Program-made: the position numbers and the translations under genes
Shown here: one piece after another, positions 10,661-20,950 of the stretch
Position numbering within the stretch: position 1 is the stretch's first letter
How the letters are laid out: each line of letters begins with the position of its first letter
Origin: Tanypteryx hageni
Lineage: Eukaryota > Arthropoda > Insecta > Odonata > Petaluridae
DNA length: 64,000 bases
Direction: 5' to 3'
Assembly: GCA_028673005.1 (NCBI GenBank)
Contig: CM054120.1
Location: 72,403,533-72,467,532, forward strand
The notes under the pieces: generated by a model
The model's input: the letters and a program-made list of their open reading frames with translations, nothing else
Told to the model about the DNA's origin: nothing
The model's database searches: none

Positions 10661-11135
10661 GTCAAGGTGCTGGATTGTGAAAGTGCCGGAATATCAAGAT
10701 GCCGGAATTTCAAGTTGCTGGAATTTCAAGTTGCTGGAATTTCAAGTTGCTGGATTGTGAAAGTGCCGGAATATCAAGATGCCGGAATTTCAAGTTGCTG
10801 GACTTTCAAGTTGCTGGACTTTCAAGTTGCTGGACATTCAAGTTGCTGGACTTTCAAGTTGCTGGAATTTCAAATTGCTGGATTGTGAAAGTGCTGGAAT
10901 GTCATGATGCCATTTTGTCAAGATGCCAGTTTGTCAATATGCTGGATTGTCAATGTGCTAAATTGTCAAGGTACGGTATGTCCCAGTGCCAGATTGTTCT
11001 GGTGCCGGATTATCCTGGTGCTGGATTATCCTGGTGCTTGATTGTCCTTGTGCTGGATTGTCCTGGTGCTGGATTGTCCTGGTTTTGGATTGTCCTGGTG
11101 CTGGATTGTCCTGGTGCTGGATTGCCTGTCAACAA
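10661..11135. repeat. 16-bp minisatellite with changing consensus
   Basis: About 29 units of 16 bp follow the pattern TGCTGGA(A/C/T)T(T)TC(A/C)(A/T)G(G/T). On the left the unit is TGCTGGAATTTCAAGT or TGCTGGACTTTCAAGT; toward the right it becomes TGCTGGATTGTCCTGG. Every third or so unit on the left reads GTGCCGGAATATCAAGA, giving a weak 48-64 bp super-pattern. Because 16 is not a multiple of three, all frames cycle, which explains the repetitive peptide-like readings (CWNFKLLD, CPGAGLSWCW); they are not genes. Confidence 0.88.
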
Positions 11136-11341
11136 AGCAGTCCTGCCAAACTGTCCCATTCTCTAAATATCAGTGCTAAAAATTCAAATACTGCAAATAT
11201 TTACATTCAATAACATTTGGTACATAAAGGTTTAATCATGCCAAGAAATGTTCTAAAATATTACATAATTTTAATCTTTATATCAATCTAATCTTAGTTA
11301 AATCTAAATTAGGTGAATTTGATTCAGATGATCATTCCTCT

Positions 11342-11529
11342 TTACCTTGGTACAGCACTTCCTCCTAGGAAGTGGTCAGCAAACTTATCACGCTTTGCTG
11401 CAGCTTCTCTTGAACATTTGTTACTTGCCATGGAAACTAACTTCAGTCCCACCTGGATTCCATGGAGAGATCTCCAGGATCCGGGTGTGACTGTGTCTTC
11501 ATCCAAGTTCTTGACATCAACAGATCCTC
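11342..11529 (-). pseudogene. DDE-nuclease-like C-terminal scrap
   Basis: A 60-codon open frame ends at TAA 11344-11342. It contains TVTPGSWRSLHGIQVG, then NKCSREAAAKRDKFADHF and ends GGSAVPR. The pattern G-x-W-R, then A-K-x-x-R-D-x-F-x-x-(Y/H)-F, then G-x-V-P recalls the C-terminus of Harbinger/HARBI1-type DDE nucleases, where this block ends in G-x-V-P-W-Q. The match is short and made by eye, so it could be chance. It shares strand with the piggyBac remnant next to it. Confidence 0.35.
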
Positions 11530-11547
11530 ATTCAAATATGTTCCTGC

Positions 11548-12663
11548 TTAAATAATATGGAGGCAGCTACGAGCTTTCCTGATGCATCTAATAGAGTGAC
11601 ACATTTGGTCAAAAGTGTCAACACCTCCCTTTGCGACATTGTAGAACTTGATCACCTCTGGAATTGTTGGTTCTTCTGACAACTTTTCTCTCATGTATTG
11701 TAGACAACAGCAGGACTTATTTACCACGTTTTGGACAGAAAGATGTGAAGTGCATCTTATCATATGAGTTGAATAAGAACATGGATGTATTTACTTTGAA
11801 CCGTTTTGTTTGGAGCATTGCAATTGGTATTTCACTCTTGTTTTTGCACATTGTTTTACCTTGGTCACCTTCTTTTCTAGCATTGTGTTTAGCAATGGCA
11901 CAGAAGTAAACCAATTTTCCACTGTGATAATTTGGTTTTATCCTTGATTACACTTTGTCAGTTCCATTACAAAATAATCTGCGAGTGGCATGTCACCATT
12001 GGCAGTTTGTGCAGATAGATATGGCAGTCCTGTCACAAAATAAAAGGTATGAGAATCTCAACATCACAATTTTGATGCCATATTTTTCAGGTTTGTTGGT
12101 ATAAACATGCAAAATGGTCACCTTCCTTTGAAACCGATAAGCTGCTCATCTATTGTGCAGTCTACTGAGGGAGTGTAATAAGCTTTCCAGTTCTTTACAA
12201 ACAGGGCCCACAAGTAATAAATGGGAGCAAAGTTGTCTTCTCTGTCTCGTAATAACTTATCATTATACCAAAGGCACTCTATTAGAAATCTGTACATTTA
12301 AAGAGGCCTGATTGCTCTGTATGTTACTGATTCTGATTTGTCTTCCCATAATCTTGTAGCTTGTATATGGTTGTCTTTCTTGGCTGTGCATATATATAAA
12401 ATACCTATCAAAGCTCTTATTTCTTCCATGTTTGTAGGCTTACACCATGTTGGATTACTTGATTACTTGACCTTTTGCCTCTATTTCTTGATTTGTAAAA
12501 ATGCAAATGTCAGATAACATTTCTTCAGTAAAATATAATTCCCATAATTCACCTGAGGAAGTTGTTTGTCTAGCTTTCCCTTTAAAGCCTGGTAAGGATC
12601 GAATTATATTTCTTTGTTTAATTTTTCCAGTCGCCGGAGGAGTAACTGACCATTAGTAGCCAT
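11548..12663 (-). pseudogene. piggyBac-type transposase remnant
   Basis: The reading runs from about 12663 to 11548 on the minus strand with several stops and shifts. Landmarks in order: ELYFTEEMLSDICIFTNQEI, EEIRALIGILYICTAKKDNH (N-terminal DDE_Tnp_1_7 region), YRFLIECLWYNDKLLRDRE, SVDCTIDEQLIGFKGR (the first catalytic Asp, about 12140-12160), TGLPYLSAQ, ADYFVMELTKCNQG, then SEIPIAMLQTKRFKVNTSMF and finally IKFYNVAKGGVDTFDQMCHS, the conserved block with the later catalytic Asp (near 11600). The Arg-Cys-Pro usual after FKGR is broken by TGA. No terminal inverted repeats were recognised. The element family cuts and pastes at TTAA; this copy is inactive. Confidence 0.85.
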
Positions 12664-12971
12664 TTTTACCTTTCAGAATTATTTTTCCAGGAATATATAA
12701 GTCGAATTGCCCATTAGAACTTGAGGCAGTAGCAATATCCAAATGCTGCTTTTTTGCCATGTATGTTTGTTAACAAGGAAATACACACTCATGAGATGGT
12801 GCTTTCGCATTGCCTTCTACACTGGATGGATTCACAAGGGAGGAGAAAAGGCCATTCTTTGCATTAGTCTACTCTGTTATGAAATTAAATTAAATGTGTT
12901 AATAAGCCTTTTCACATGGATTTCCTTACCTTAGTATGTGTCTTTTGGTGATTCTTAAGATTTAATTTGTT
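12664..12971. other. Spacer between piggyBac and LINE remnants
   Basis: No gene recognised. A plus-strand frame at 12743-12934 lacks any motif and is taken as chance. Confidence 0.5.
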
Positions 12972-14290
12972 GGTGAACATCTCAAGGCACAGCTCACATG
13001 AAACTAGCTTTTTCTTTGAGTGCGATGCAATATGACGAACCAATTCCACAGCCAGTTTTAACACTAGGTGGCAATAGATTTGAGTTTGTCAATACAGTCT
13101 GTTTTTTAGGCATGATTTTAGACAGAAGACTAAATTGGCAGTGCCGCATCAATGTTTTAAAAGATATGTGCTACAAATTTTATATATTCTATGGTTTTTA
13201 ACCAATTAATTGTGGGGTGCCAATCGTTCATCAATGCTCACCCTTTACAGGGCATTGGTAAGATCCAAAATAGATTATGGGTCTTTTGTGTACTGCTTGA
13301 CCCATTACATACTTGTGCCCACTGACTTCTATGCACAACTCTGGTCTTAGGCTAGTCACTGGGGCTTTCCAAACCAGCTCTGTTCCCAGTATTTACTGCG
13401 AAGCAGGAGAACCATCCATAGAGATCCGTAGAACATTTTAAATGTGTACATACATTTAAAAAACGTTAGCATTGAAGACCCACCCATGTTTTAAAACTAT
13501 TTTTAACCCACATTTTATAGAAGTTTTTAATATGACCAAAAGCAACTTTACCCTTGGGAATTTGTTTTAAAAATGTTTTCTATGGAGAAGGCCTCAAACT
13601 TCTGTAAGTGTACCCTGTAGACATTCATAAACTACCACTCTGGTAGGTGCCTATACCAAAATGTCTGATGCAACTATCCCGACACTTGAAGTGAGAAACT
13701 GATCCGCCCACATATAAGATAAAATTTCAAGAAATAATGGAAGAGTACCCTGAGTCTATACTTATTTTTACAGATGTTTCTAAATCAGAAACTTTGTGTT
13801 CATGCTCATACTCTTCCAGCCAACATGGCGCTTAATCTTTAATACTAAACTCCCTTTGTAGCATATTCACTGCAGAACAATTTGCAGTTCAGAAGGCATT
13901 GGTAGATACTGATTTAAGGAGTTCAGATTACATAATCTGCTCTGACTCCATTAATGCTCTGAAAGCCATCTCCAGTCCATTCCACAAACATCCCATAGTT
14001 CACAAAATTCATGTCTTATTATCATGTCTTAGGGCAAATAATGTGAAATTACTCCTTTGGTGAGTCTCTGGGCATGGGGTAATTGGGGGAAATGAAAAAG
14101 CAGACTCGGCAACAAGAGTAGCTCTAAGAAATACCGACACACATGCACAACTCAGGACCTAAAAAAATCTATTCAGGAATGTCCTAAATGTAAACTGGAT
14201 AAGCTCCTGTCTAGCAGTCATCAAACACTGTGTCTCTCCTTGGTCAACATCAATGTGAGACAGCCGCTGAGAAAAAGTCCCAGTCATGCG
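12972..14290 (+). pseudogene. Second RNase H-type LINE copy, RT thumb to RNase H
   Basis: This is a more decayed relative of the LINE at 3216-4742. Matching blocks: FVNTVCFLGMILDRRLNW (RT motif, 13083-13138), LTSMHNSGLRLVTGAFQTS and SIYCEAGEPSIEIR (13320-13430), then the RNase H pieces YIICSDSINALKAI (about 13930-13970) and VSGHGVIGGNEKADSATRVA (about 14060-14115), where W-x-P-G-H has become SGHG. More than ten in-frame stops are present. It has neither the YxDD block on the left nor a 3' tail on the right: at 14296 it gives way abruptly to the macrosatellite. Confidence 0.82.
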
Positions 14291-14295
14291 ACTTT

Positions 14296-17200
14296 GCTAA
14301 ACCAACATAATTGGAATGCATAAATTGCGGGGAAAGCGGATGCTTTTATTGTTCAAGATAGAAGTTTAAATCAGAAGCATAAGCTTAAGGTAGTACCGTT
14401 TTTTGGCGGTAGGAGCGCAAATGGAATGGTGGGGTGTTAACAGGATATTCCAATAATAATATTCGTGGTTATTCCTCCACGAATTGTATCATTAGAAAGA
14501 GGAATTCCAGCAATTTCTTGATCCGCTTCATCACCGAGCATTGTCCTAACTATTGCATGGCCCGCAGGCAAAATAAATGACTCAGCTATAGTTTGAGGCT
14601 TAAATTTTTTAGCTATGATTTATGCTACCTGATCAGATGCAACTTGAACTCTCTCAGACACCTGCACGTTTTTTTCGAAGTAACTCGCTTGTTTAGAATG
14701 CTGTTCCATCAACCTTTTGAAATAGTTTAAATCTTTTCCTTCAAGGTTAACATGTATTGTGGTGAAATATAGTTTCAATTTTCTGGGAACGGCTTCGTTC
14801 GATATATTCTCACCGCACACAACACACATTGGAATAGGACAATCTTTATCTCCACACAAAGAAAAGCCCAGATTCAAATAACTGACCATATACTTGCGAG
14901 AATCCTTAGGAATCTTACTTAGATTTGCCTTGCTCGAACTGGGTTTTTCCTAAATATATTATCCATATTTATCACCTTTAGGTTTTCTTGTAATAAATCT
15001 GTCAATTTTTACGGGCGCAACATTTATAATTTTTAAAAATGATAATTGGATTAAACAACAAAAATCACACAGTATTCTTCCAACGGTAATACACAAAAAA
15101 CATAATAAAAAATTATTTTATACAGAATAAATTCACGAAACATACATTCACAAACACCAAATTGTAGCATTAGCCTGCCACGAATCTTGGCTAGTAATGA
15201 GTTGATAGAGGAATGCGCCAGAGTCGCGGACATCCAGGGATGTGAACACAGGCGTAGCATGCTACGTCATCGTAGAGACTTAGAGATCAACGATGACCAA
15301 TTATGTGTTTATGACTCAAGCACAAGAGATTCGATCACTATGACCATTCTAACAACGTTGCTGCCAGGCTTACTGTTTATGCGCATTCCAAAGCAGTGAT
15401 ACTTTTTGACTGGATTTATTTAATCTTAATATTTTGTGTTAGTTTCTTTGTTAAAACTGTGTCGGTGGAAGACGTGCAGATTTTCTCTTCGAAATCTCAC
15501 GGCATACTTGGGAAATGTTCGCGGTAAACCGGTGAGCCGCGGCACACAGGTTGAGAACTACTGGTGTAGGTGTAGCAGCTAAATTTTTTATTTTTTAAAA
15601 TAACTCTCCAACAATGTATTATATGGGAAAATGCTTCGAAAAAACATTGTAGAAAAATAAATTTTCTATAACTTTTATTCCAGTATGTTGTTACATTTAT
15701 AAAATATTAAAATAAACGGATAAGGGACAAGAGTAAACACATACTTCTGTATGACCGATATTTACCAAAAACAAATAAGCACTTTTTCCTTTAGCATAAA
15801 TGTCGAATATTAAATTTCATATTGATCTGGTTAATAGTTATTTAGTTAAGAGCACCCACGAAATCCCGGTCACAGAGACACACACAGATACACCCACAAA
15901 CACACACACTGGCACACACACAGACACATACATAGACACACACACATACAGGGACACACCCAAAAACATGATCGAGAATCTGCTACTGCGTATATAGAGA
16001 AAGTAAAAAACGTAAGGGACAAGAGTAAACACATGACCGATATTTACCAAAAACTAATCAGCAATTTTTCCTTTAACAAAAATGTCAAATATAAAATTTC
16101 ATGAAATTGATAGAATGATATGATCCGAAGATCCTATGCAGACAGGCATAAGCTGTGAAAGTTGGAACAATTTTTGAAACGAGAAAAAAAAATTAAAATT
16201 TCATATTGATCTGGTTAATAGTTTTTTAGTTAGAGCACCCACAAAATCCCGGTCACAGAGACAAACACAAACCCACACACAGACACACACACAGGCACAC
16301 ACATAGACACACACAGATACACCGACAGATATGCACACAGACACACACACACACACACATACAGGGACACACCCACAAACATAATTGAGAAAATAGTTTT
16401 AACGTATTTTCCTTTAAATCTCGAATTCGATTTTTTTTATGAAAAAAATGATTCCGCTACTTCGTATATAGAGAAATTAAAAAAAGGAAAGCGACAAGAG
16501 TAACAATCCACTTCCGGTTATCCGATTTTTACCAAACAATTATCAGTTCTTTTCCCTTTTACAAAAATGTAAAATAAGAAATTTCCCGTTATAATGATCA
16601 ATAGTTTTGGAGTTAGAGCACCCACAAAATTGCGGTCACAGACACACCCGCAGACATCGTCCAGAAATAGTCAAAACGCGCTCAGGGGACCTTAAAAATT
16701 GCATTTCCGTTGAAATCTCGAACTCGATTTTTTTCATGAAAACAAAATTTTATATTTCGTAAATGGAGAAAAAAATACTTCGGGCGCTTTCTCTTTCGTA
16801 CTAAAGTGTTCAAAGCACACTCTCCTTACACATAAAGTGTAATAACGACAATAAAATCTCAGGCTTTAACAATGAAACGTTAGGCAAGGCAACATATCAT
16901 TGCAAAACTTAAAATTTTCCAAAAAATATGATTTAAAAGTATAACTTGAGCGATTTCGAAACGAAATCAAACATCGACGATAAGAACAAAAATTTTTGTT
17001 TATTTTTCTTTAAAATAGTCCCTGTCTGAAGATAGTATGTCAGTTAATTCAAATTTAATTTTGCAAAAGAAAAAAACGCCAGTAAGTGAAAAATGTAAAT
17101 GTTAAGTGTTCGCACGAAAAAATTAAACTATCAAGTCGTACCCTCAAAAACTTTTGCGAATTCAGTCAGAAATCTGCATGTTTAACCGAGCAGTCACACT

Positions 17201-18565
17201 TAGTTCGGAGAATGATTTATCTTGAAAATACCTACGACTCGGCTATGAAAATGTGGTTAACTCAATAATGAAGTGAGACGAAATGATGATGGATGTAACA
17301 TCAATTTAACTCGATTAATTATAAAAAAGATATAGCGCTTTACATCTCGTGCATTCCGTGAGCCAAAACGACTTCTTATTTCGGTGTTTGACGTGGAATA
17401 TACGGAAATTCCTATCAAGTAGAAAGTAATGGAAGTAGAAACTCTGCAAAAGATTTTCTTTTACTTTTTAAACGCATATATCTCGATTGTTTTTTAAATT
17501 TGGGGCTTGTCATTTTCGCTATTTCCGTTATACAACAAATATTATCAAACCGGAGAATTTGAAGAAGCCGATGAAATCGTCCATTCAAAATTCGTAAATC
17601 CACTCGTACATCCACTATTAGAACAAATTACGCCGCGAGTTTGCTTCAGCCCTGGCCAAACAATCCCTCACTTGGACAAAAAAACAATTCCATGGGCTTG
17701 CTCACCCTATCATCACGATGCAAGAATGAGAATTATATAACAATGGCGAATTTTAATAGTACGTTCAAACGATTGCCCAAACGCGGAATAATCTTTGTTA
17801 ACTCCGGTCGATATGCATGAATAAGTCGTATTTTATACAATAATAAATCTTGAAGGCTGAGATGGAGTCACGACAGGAATAGGTACATAGTCCCCGACAG
17901 ACTTAATATTCCCGTAGATATGAAGTTAAAATTCTGTCTGCCGCGAAAGTGGCGCCGCTGAAATTGTAAATATACATTTGGAAATGACGTACATTCACCA
18001 CCGATGCCATTTTACGATTTTAACCCAGCAAACTCAACATACAAGTAACAGACACCATTAAATTATTATTGCCGCTTATTTGTATTTATTTATTCTATTT
18101 TGAACCCGCAGATGTTATTTTTCGATATTTTCCTCACAAATTTAGCAATAATGCAACATCCACAATTTATTTGCTTTTATCGGAACAAAGCTAACATTAA
18201 TCCATCACGGATAGTTGGTGGTGAATAATATACTACGTGTTTCTTGTAAATCCGTGTTTTAATCGTGATTTGAGTGTAACAGTACGATACACAGATCAAG
18301 AGAAAAGTGTTTTGAAATGAATCCGATTAAGGATGTTATGGTGAAATATCAATCAATATTGAAGAGTGAGTGTGAGATGCCAACCTCATCAACTCAACCC
18401 GGGAGGCTGAGGAAGACACTGGGAATCTCCTAAAGCAAAGTAGGAATTGGGATGAAGAAGACGAATAATATGAATGAAGATCAACGCAATCCAAGCCGAG
18501 GGGGAGGATCGAAGTGAACGTGGAAAGGAAACCAACCTAAGCTGGGAGCCGAAGAATCTCCTAAA
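14296..18565 (+). repeat. Macrosatellite unit 1
   Basis: Edge unit, 4270 bp, starting abruptly next to the decayed LINE. CA tracts lie at 15877-15961 and 16260-16374. It carries private changes, for example GTGAGCCGCGGCAC where other units have the perfect palindrome GTGTGCCGCGGCAC, as expected of an edge copy that escapes homogenisation. Confidence 0.95.
14437..15563 (-). mobile_element. hAT 5' fragment, unit 1
   Basis: The element reads leftward from its terminus at 15563. Next to the terminus are tandem GTGTGCCGCG-type words, then about 0.65 kb of 5' region, then the transposase N-terminus (89 codons, 14889-14620). The BED finger has C22, C25 and H46, but the first His (position 41) is Tyr here, and a TAA ends the frame after ASDQVA. 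The terminus is also altered (CTACTG for CCACTG, GTGAGCC for GTGTGCC). Confidence 0.85.
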
Positions 18566-18706
18566 GCTAAACCAACATAATTGGAATGCATAAATTGCGG
18601 GGAAAGCGGATGCTTTTATTGTTCAAGATAGAAGTTTAAATCAGAAGCATAAGCTTAAGGTAGTACCGTTTTTTGGCGGTAGGAGCGCAAATGGAATGGT
18701 GGGGTG

Positions 18707-19832
18707 TTAACAGGATATTCCAATAATAATATTCGTGGTTATTCCTCCACGAATTGTATCATTAGGAAGAGGAATTCCAGCAATTTCTTGATCCGCTTCA
18801 TCACCGAGCATTGTCCTAACTATTGCATGGCCCGCAGGCGAAATAAATGACTCAGCTATAGTTTGAGGCTTAATTTTTTTAGCTATGATTTATGCTACTA
18901 GATCAGAAGCAACTTGAACTCTCTCAGACACCTGCACGTTTTTTTCGAAGTAACTCGCTTGTTTAGAATGCTGTTCCATCAACCTTTTGAAATAGTTGAA
19001 ATCTTTTCCTTCAAGGTTAACATGTATTGTGGTGAAATGTAGTTTCAATTTTCTGGGAACGGCTTCGTTCGATATATTCTCACCGCACACAACACACATT
19101 GGCATAGGACAATCTTTATCTCCACACCAAGAAAAGCCCAGATTCAAATAACTGACCATATACTTGCGAGAAACCTTAGGAATCTTACTTAGATTTGCCT
19201 TGCTCGAACTGGGTTTTTCCTAAATATGTTATCCATATTTATCACCTTTAGGTTTTCTTGTAATAAATCTGTCGATTTTTACGGGCGCAACATTTATAAT
19301 TTTTAAAAATGATAATTGGATTAAACAACAAAAATCACACAGTATTCTTCCAACGGTAATACAAAAAAAACTTAATAAAAAATTATTTTATACAGAATAA
19401 ATTCACGAAACATACATTCACAAACACCAAATTGTAGTATTAGCCTGCCGCGAATCTTGGCTAGTACTGAGTTGATAGAGGAATGCGCCAGAGTCGCGGA
19501 CATCCAGGGATGTGAACACAGGCGTAGCATGCTACGTCATCGTAGAGACTTAGAGATCAACGATGACCAATTATGTGTTTATGACTCAGGCACAAGAGAT
19601 TCGATCACTATGACAATTCTAACAACGTTGCTGCCAGGCTTTCTGTTTACGCGCATTCCAAAGCAGTGATACTTTTTGACTGGATTTATTTAATCTTAAT
19701 ATTTTGTGTTAGTTTCTTTGTTAAAACTGTGTCGGTGGAAGACGTGCAGATTTTCTCTTCGAAATCTCGCGGCAGACTTGGAAATGTTCGCGGTAAACCA
19801 GTGTGCCGCGGCACACAGGTTGAGAACCACTG
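18707..19832 (-). mobile_element. hAT 5' fragment with BED finger, unit 2
   Basis: Terminus on the minus strand starts CAGTGGTTCTCAACC at 19832 and runs into the perfect palindrome GTGTGCCGCGGCACAC (19801-19816), the classic start of hAT elements of the Charlie/SCAND3-like group. The transposase piece at 19159-18890 has C22-x2-C25-x15-H41-x4-H46, a BED-type finger, within NLGFSWCGDKDCPMPMCVVC and ENISNEAVPRKLKLHF, matching the N-terminus of ZBED5/FAM200/SCAND3-like hAT proteins. A start codon ATGGATAAC at 19236-19228 lies upstream but one base out of frame. The DDE core and 3' terminus are absent. Confidence 0.9.
19801..19816. promoter_or_regulatory. 16-bp perfect palindrome in hAT terminus (example)
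   Basis: GTGTGCCGCGGCACAC is its own reverse complement, and a second half-site (CGCGGCAGACTTGG or CGCGGCACACTTGG) lies about 30 bp to the left. Subterminal GTGTGCCGCG repeats are where hAT transposases or related BED-finger proteins usually bind. It is kept in eleven of twelve units (unit 1 has one change). That it binds anything here is inference. Confidence 0.55.
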
Positions 19833-19974
19833 GTGTAGGTGTAGCAGCTAAATTTTTTATTTTTTAAAATAACCCCCCCACAATGTATTATATGGGAAAT
19901 GCTTCGAAAAAACATTGTAGAAAAATAAAATTTCTATAACTTTTATTCCAGTATGTTGTTACATTTATAAAATA

Positions 19975-20950
19975 TTAAAATAAACGGATAAGGGATAAGA
20001 GTAAACACATACTTCTGTATGACCGATATTTACCAAAAACAATTCAGCACTTTTTCATTTAGCAGAAATGTCGAATATTAAATTTCATATTGATCTGGTT
20101 AATAGTTTTTTAGTTAGAGCACCCACAAAATCCCGGTCACAGAGACACACACAGATACACCCACAAACACACACACAGGCACACACACAGACACACACAT
20201 AGACACACACACATACAGGGACACACCCAAAAACAAGATCGAGAATCCGCTACTGCGTATATAGAGAAAGTAAAAAACGTAAGGGACAATAGTAAACACA
20301 TGACCGATATATACCAAAAACTAATCAGCAATTTTTCCTTTAACAAAAATGTCAAATATAAAATTTCATGAAATTGATAGAATGATATGATCCGAAGATC
20401 CTATGCAGACAGACATAAGCTGTGAAAGTTGGAACAATTTTTGAAACGAGAAAAAAAAATTAAAATTTCATATTTATCTGGTTAATAGTTTTTTAGTTAG
20501 AGCACCCACAAAATCCCGGTCACAGAGACAAACACAAACCCACACACAGACACACACACAGGCACACACACAGGCACACACATAGACACACACAGATACA
20601 CCGATAGACATGCACACAGACACACACACACATACAGGGACACACCCGCAAACATAATCGAGAAAATAGTTTTAACTTATTTTCCTTTAAATCTCGAATT
20701 CAATTTTTTTTATGAAAAAAATGCTTCCGCTACTTCGTATATAGAGAAATTAAAAAAAAGGAAAGCGACAAGAGTTACAATCCACTTCCGGTTATCTGAT
20801 TTTTAACAAACAATTATCAGTTCTTTTCCCTTTAACAAAAATGTAAAATAAGAAATTTCCCCTTATAATGACCAATAGTTTTGGAGTTACAGAGCCCACA
20901 AAATTCCAGTCACAGACACACCCGCTGACATCGTCCAGAAATAGTCAAAA
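19975..20950 (+). repeat. CA-tract modules of a unit (example, unit 2)
   Basis: Three related modules follow one another. Each has the order: GATAAGGGA(C/T)AAGAGTAA, then ACCGATATTTACCAAAAA, then TCAGCA(A/C)TTTTTCCTTTA, then AATGTC...AAATTTCATATTGAT, then GGTTAATAGTTTTTTAGTTA, then GAGCACCCACAAAAT-CC-GGTCACAGA, and a CA-rich tract ending GGGACACACCC. The third is the most changed (TCCGGTTATCTGATTTTTAA, CCTTATAATGACCAATAGTT) with only CAGACACACCC left of the tract. Peptide-like readings on either strand (THTDTPTNTH, VCVSVCV) come from the CA tract alone. Confidence 0.88.

Noticed and set aside
10604..11213. Long cysteine-rich frames (CWNFKLLD, CPGAGLSWCW)
   Set aside because: Produced by the 16-bp minisatellite, open in overlapping frames.
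11313..11555. 80-codon plus-strand frame
   Set aside because: Opposite strand carries a more convincing DDE-nuclease-like reading; this one has no motif.
17507..17740. 77-codon frame with FEEADEIVHSKFVNP in each unit as a real gene
   Set aside because: No ATG at the start, overlapped by another open frame of 70 codons, frameshifted in unit 4, and differences among units change amino acids freely.
19457..19669. 70-codon plus-strand frame ELIEECARVADIQGCEHRR in each unit
   Set aside because: It starts at TTG, lies antisense inside the 5' region of the hAT fragment, and matches no family; most likely a shadow kept by recent duplication.
20114..20355. Small membrane-protein-like frames (VCVSVCV, FYFLYIRSS) on the minus strand at every CA tract
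   Set aside because: They are the translation of CA/TG repeats in several frames at once and change with tract length.
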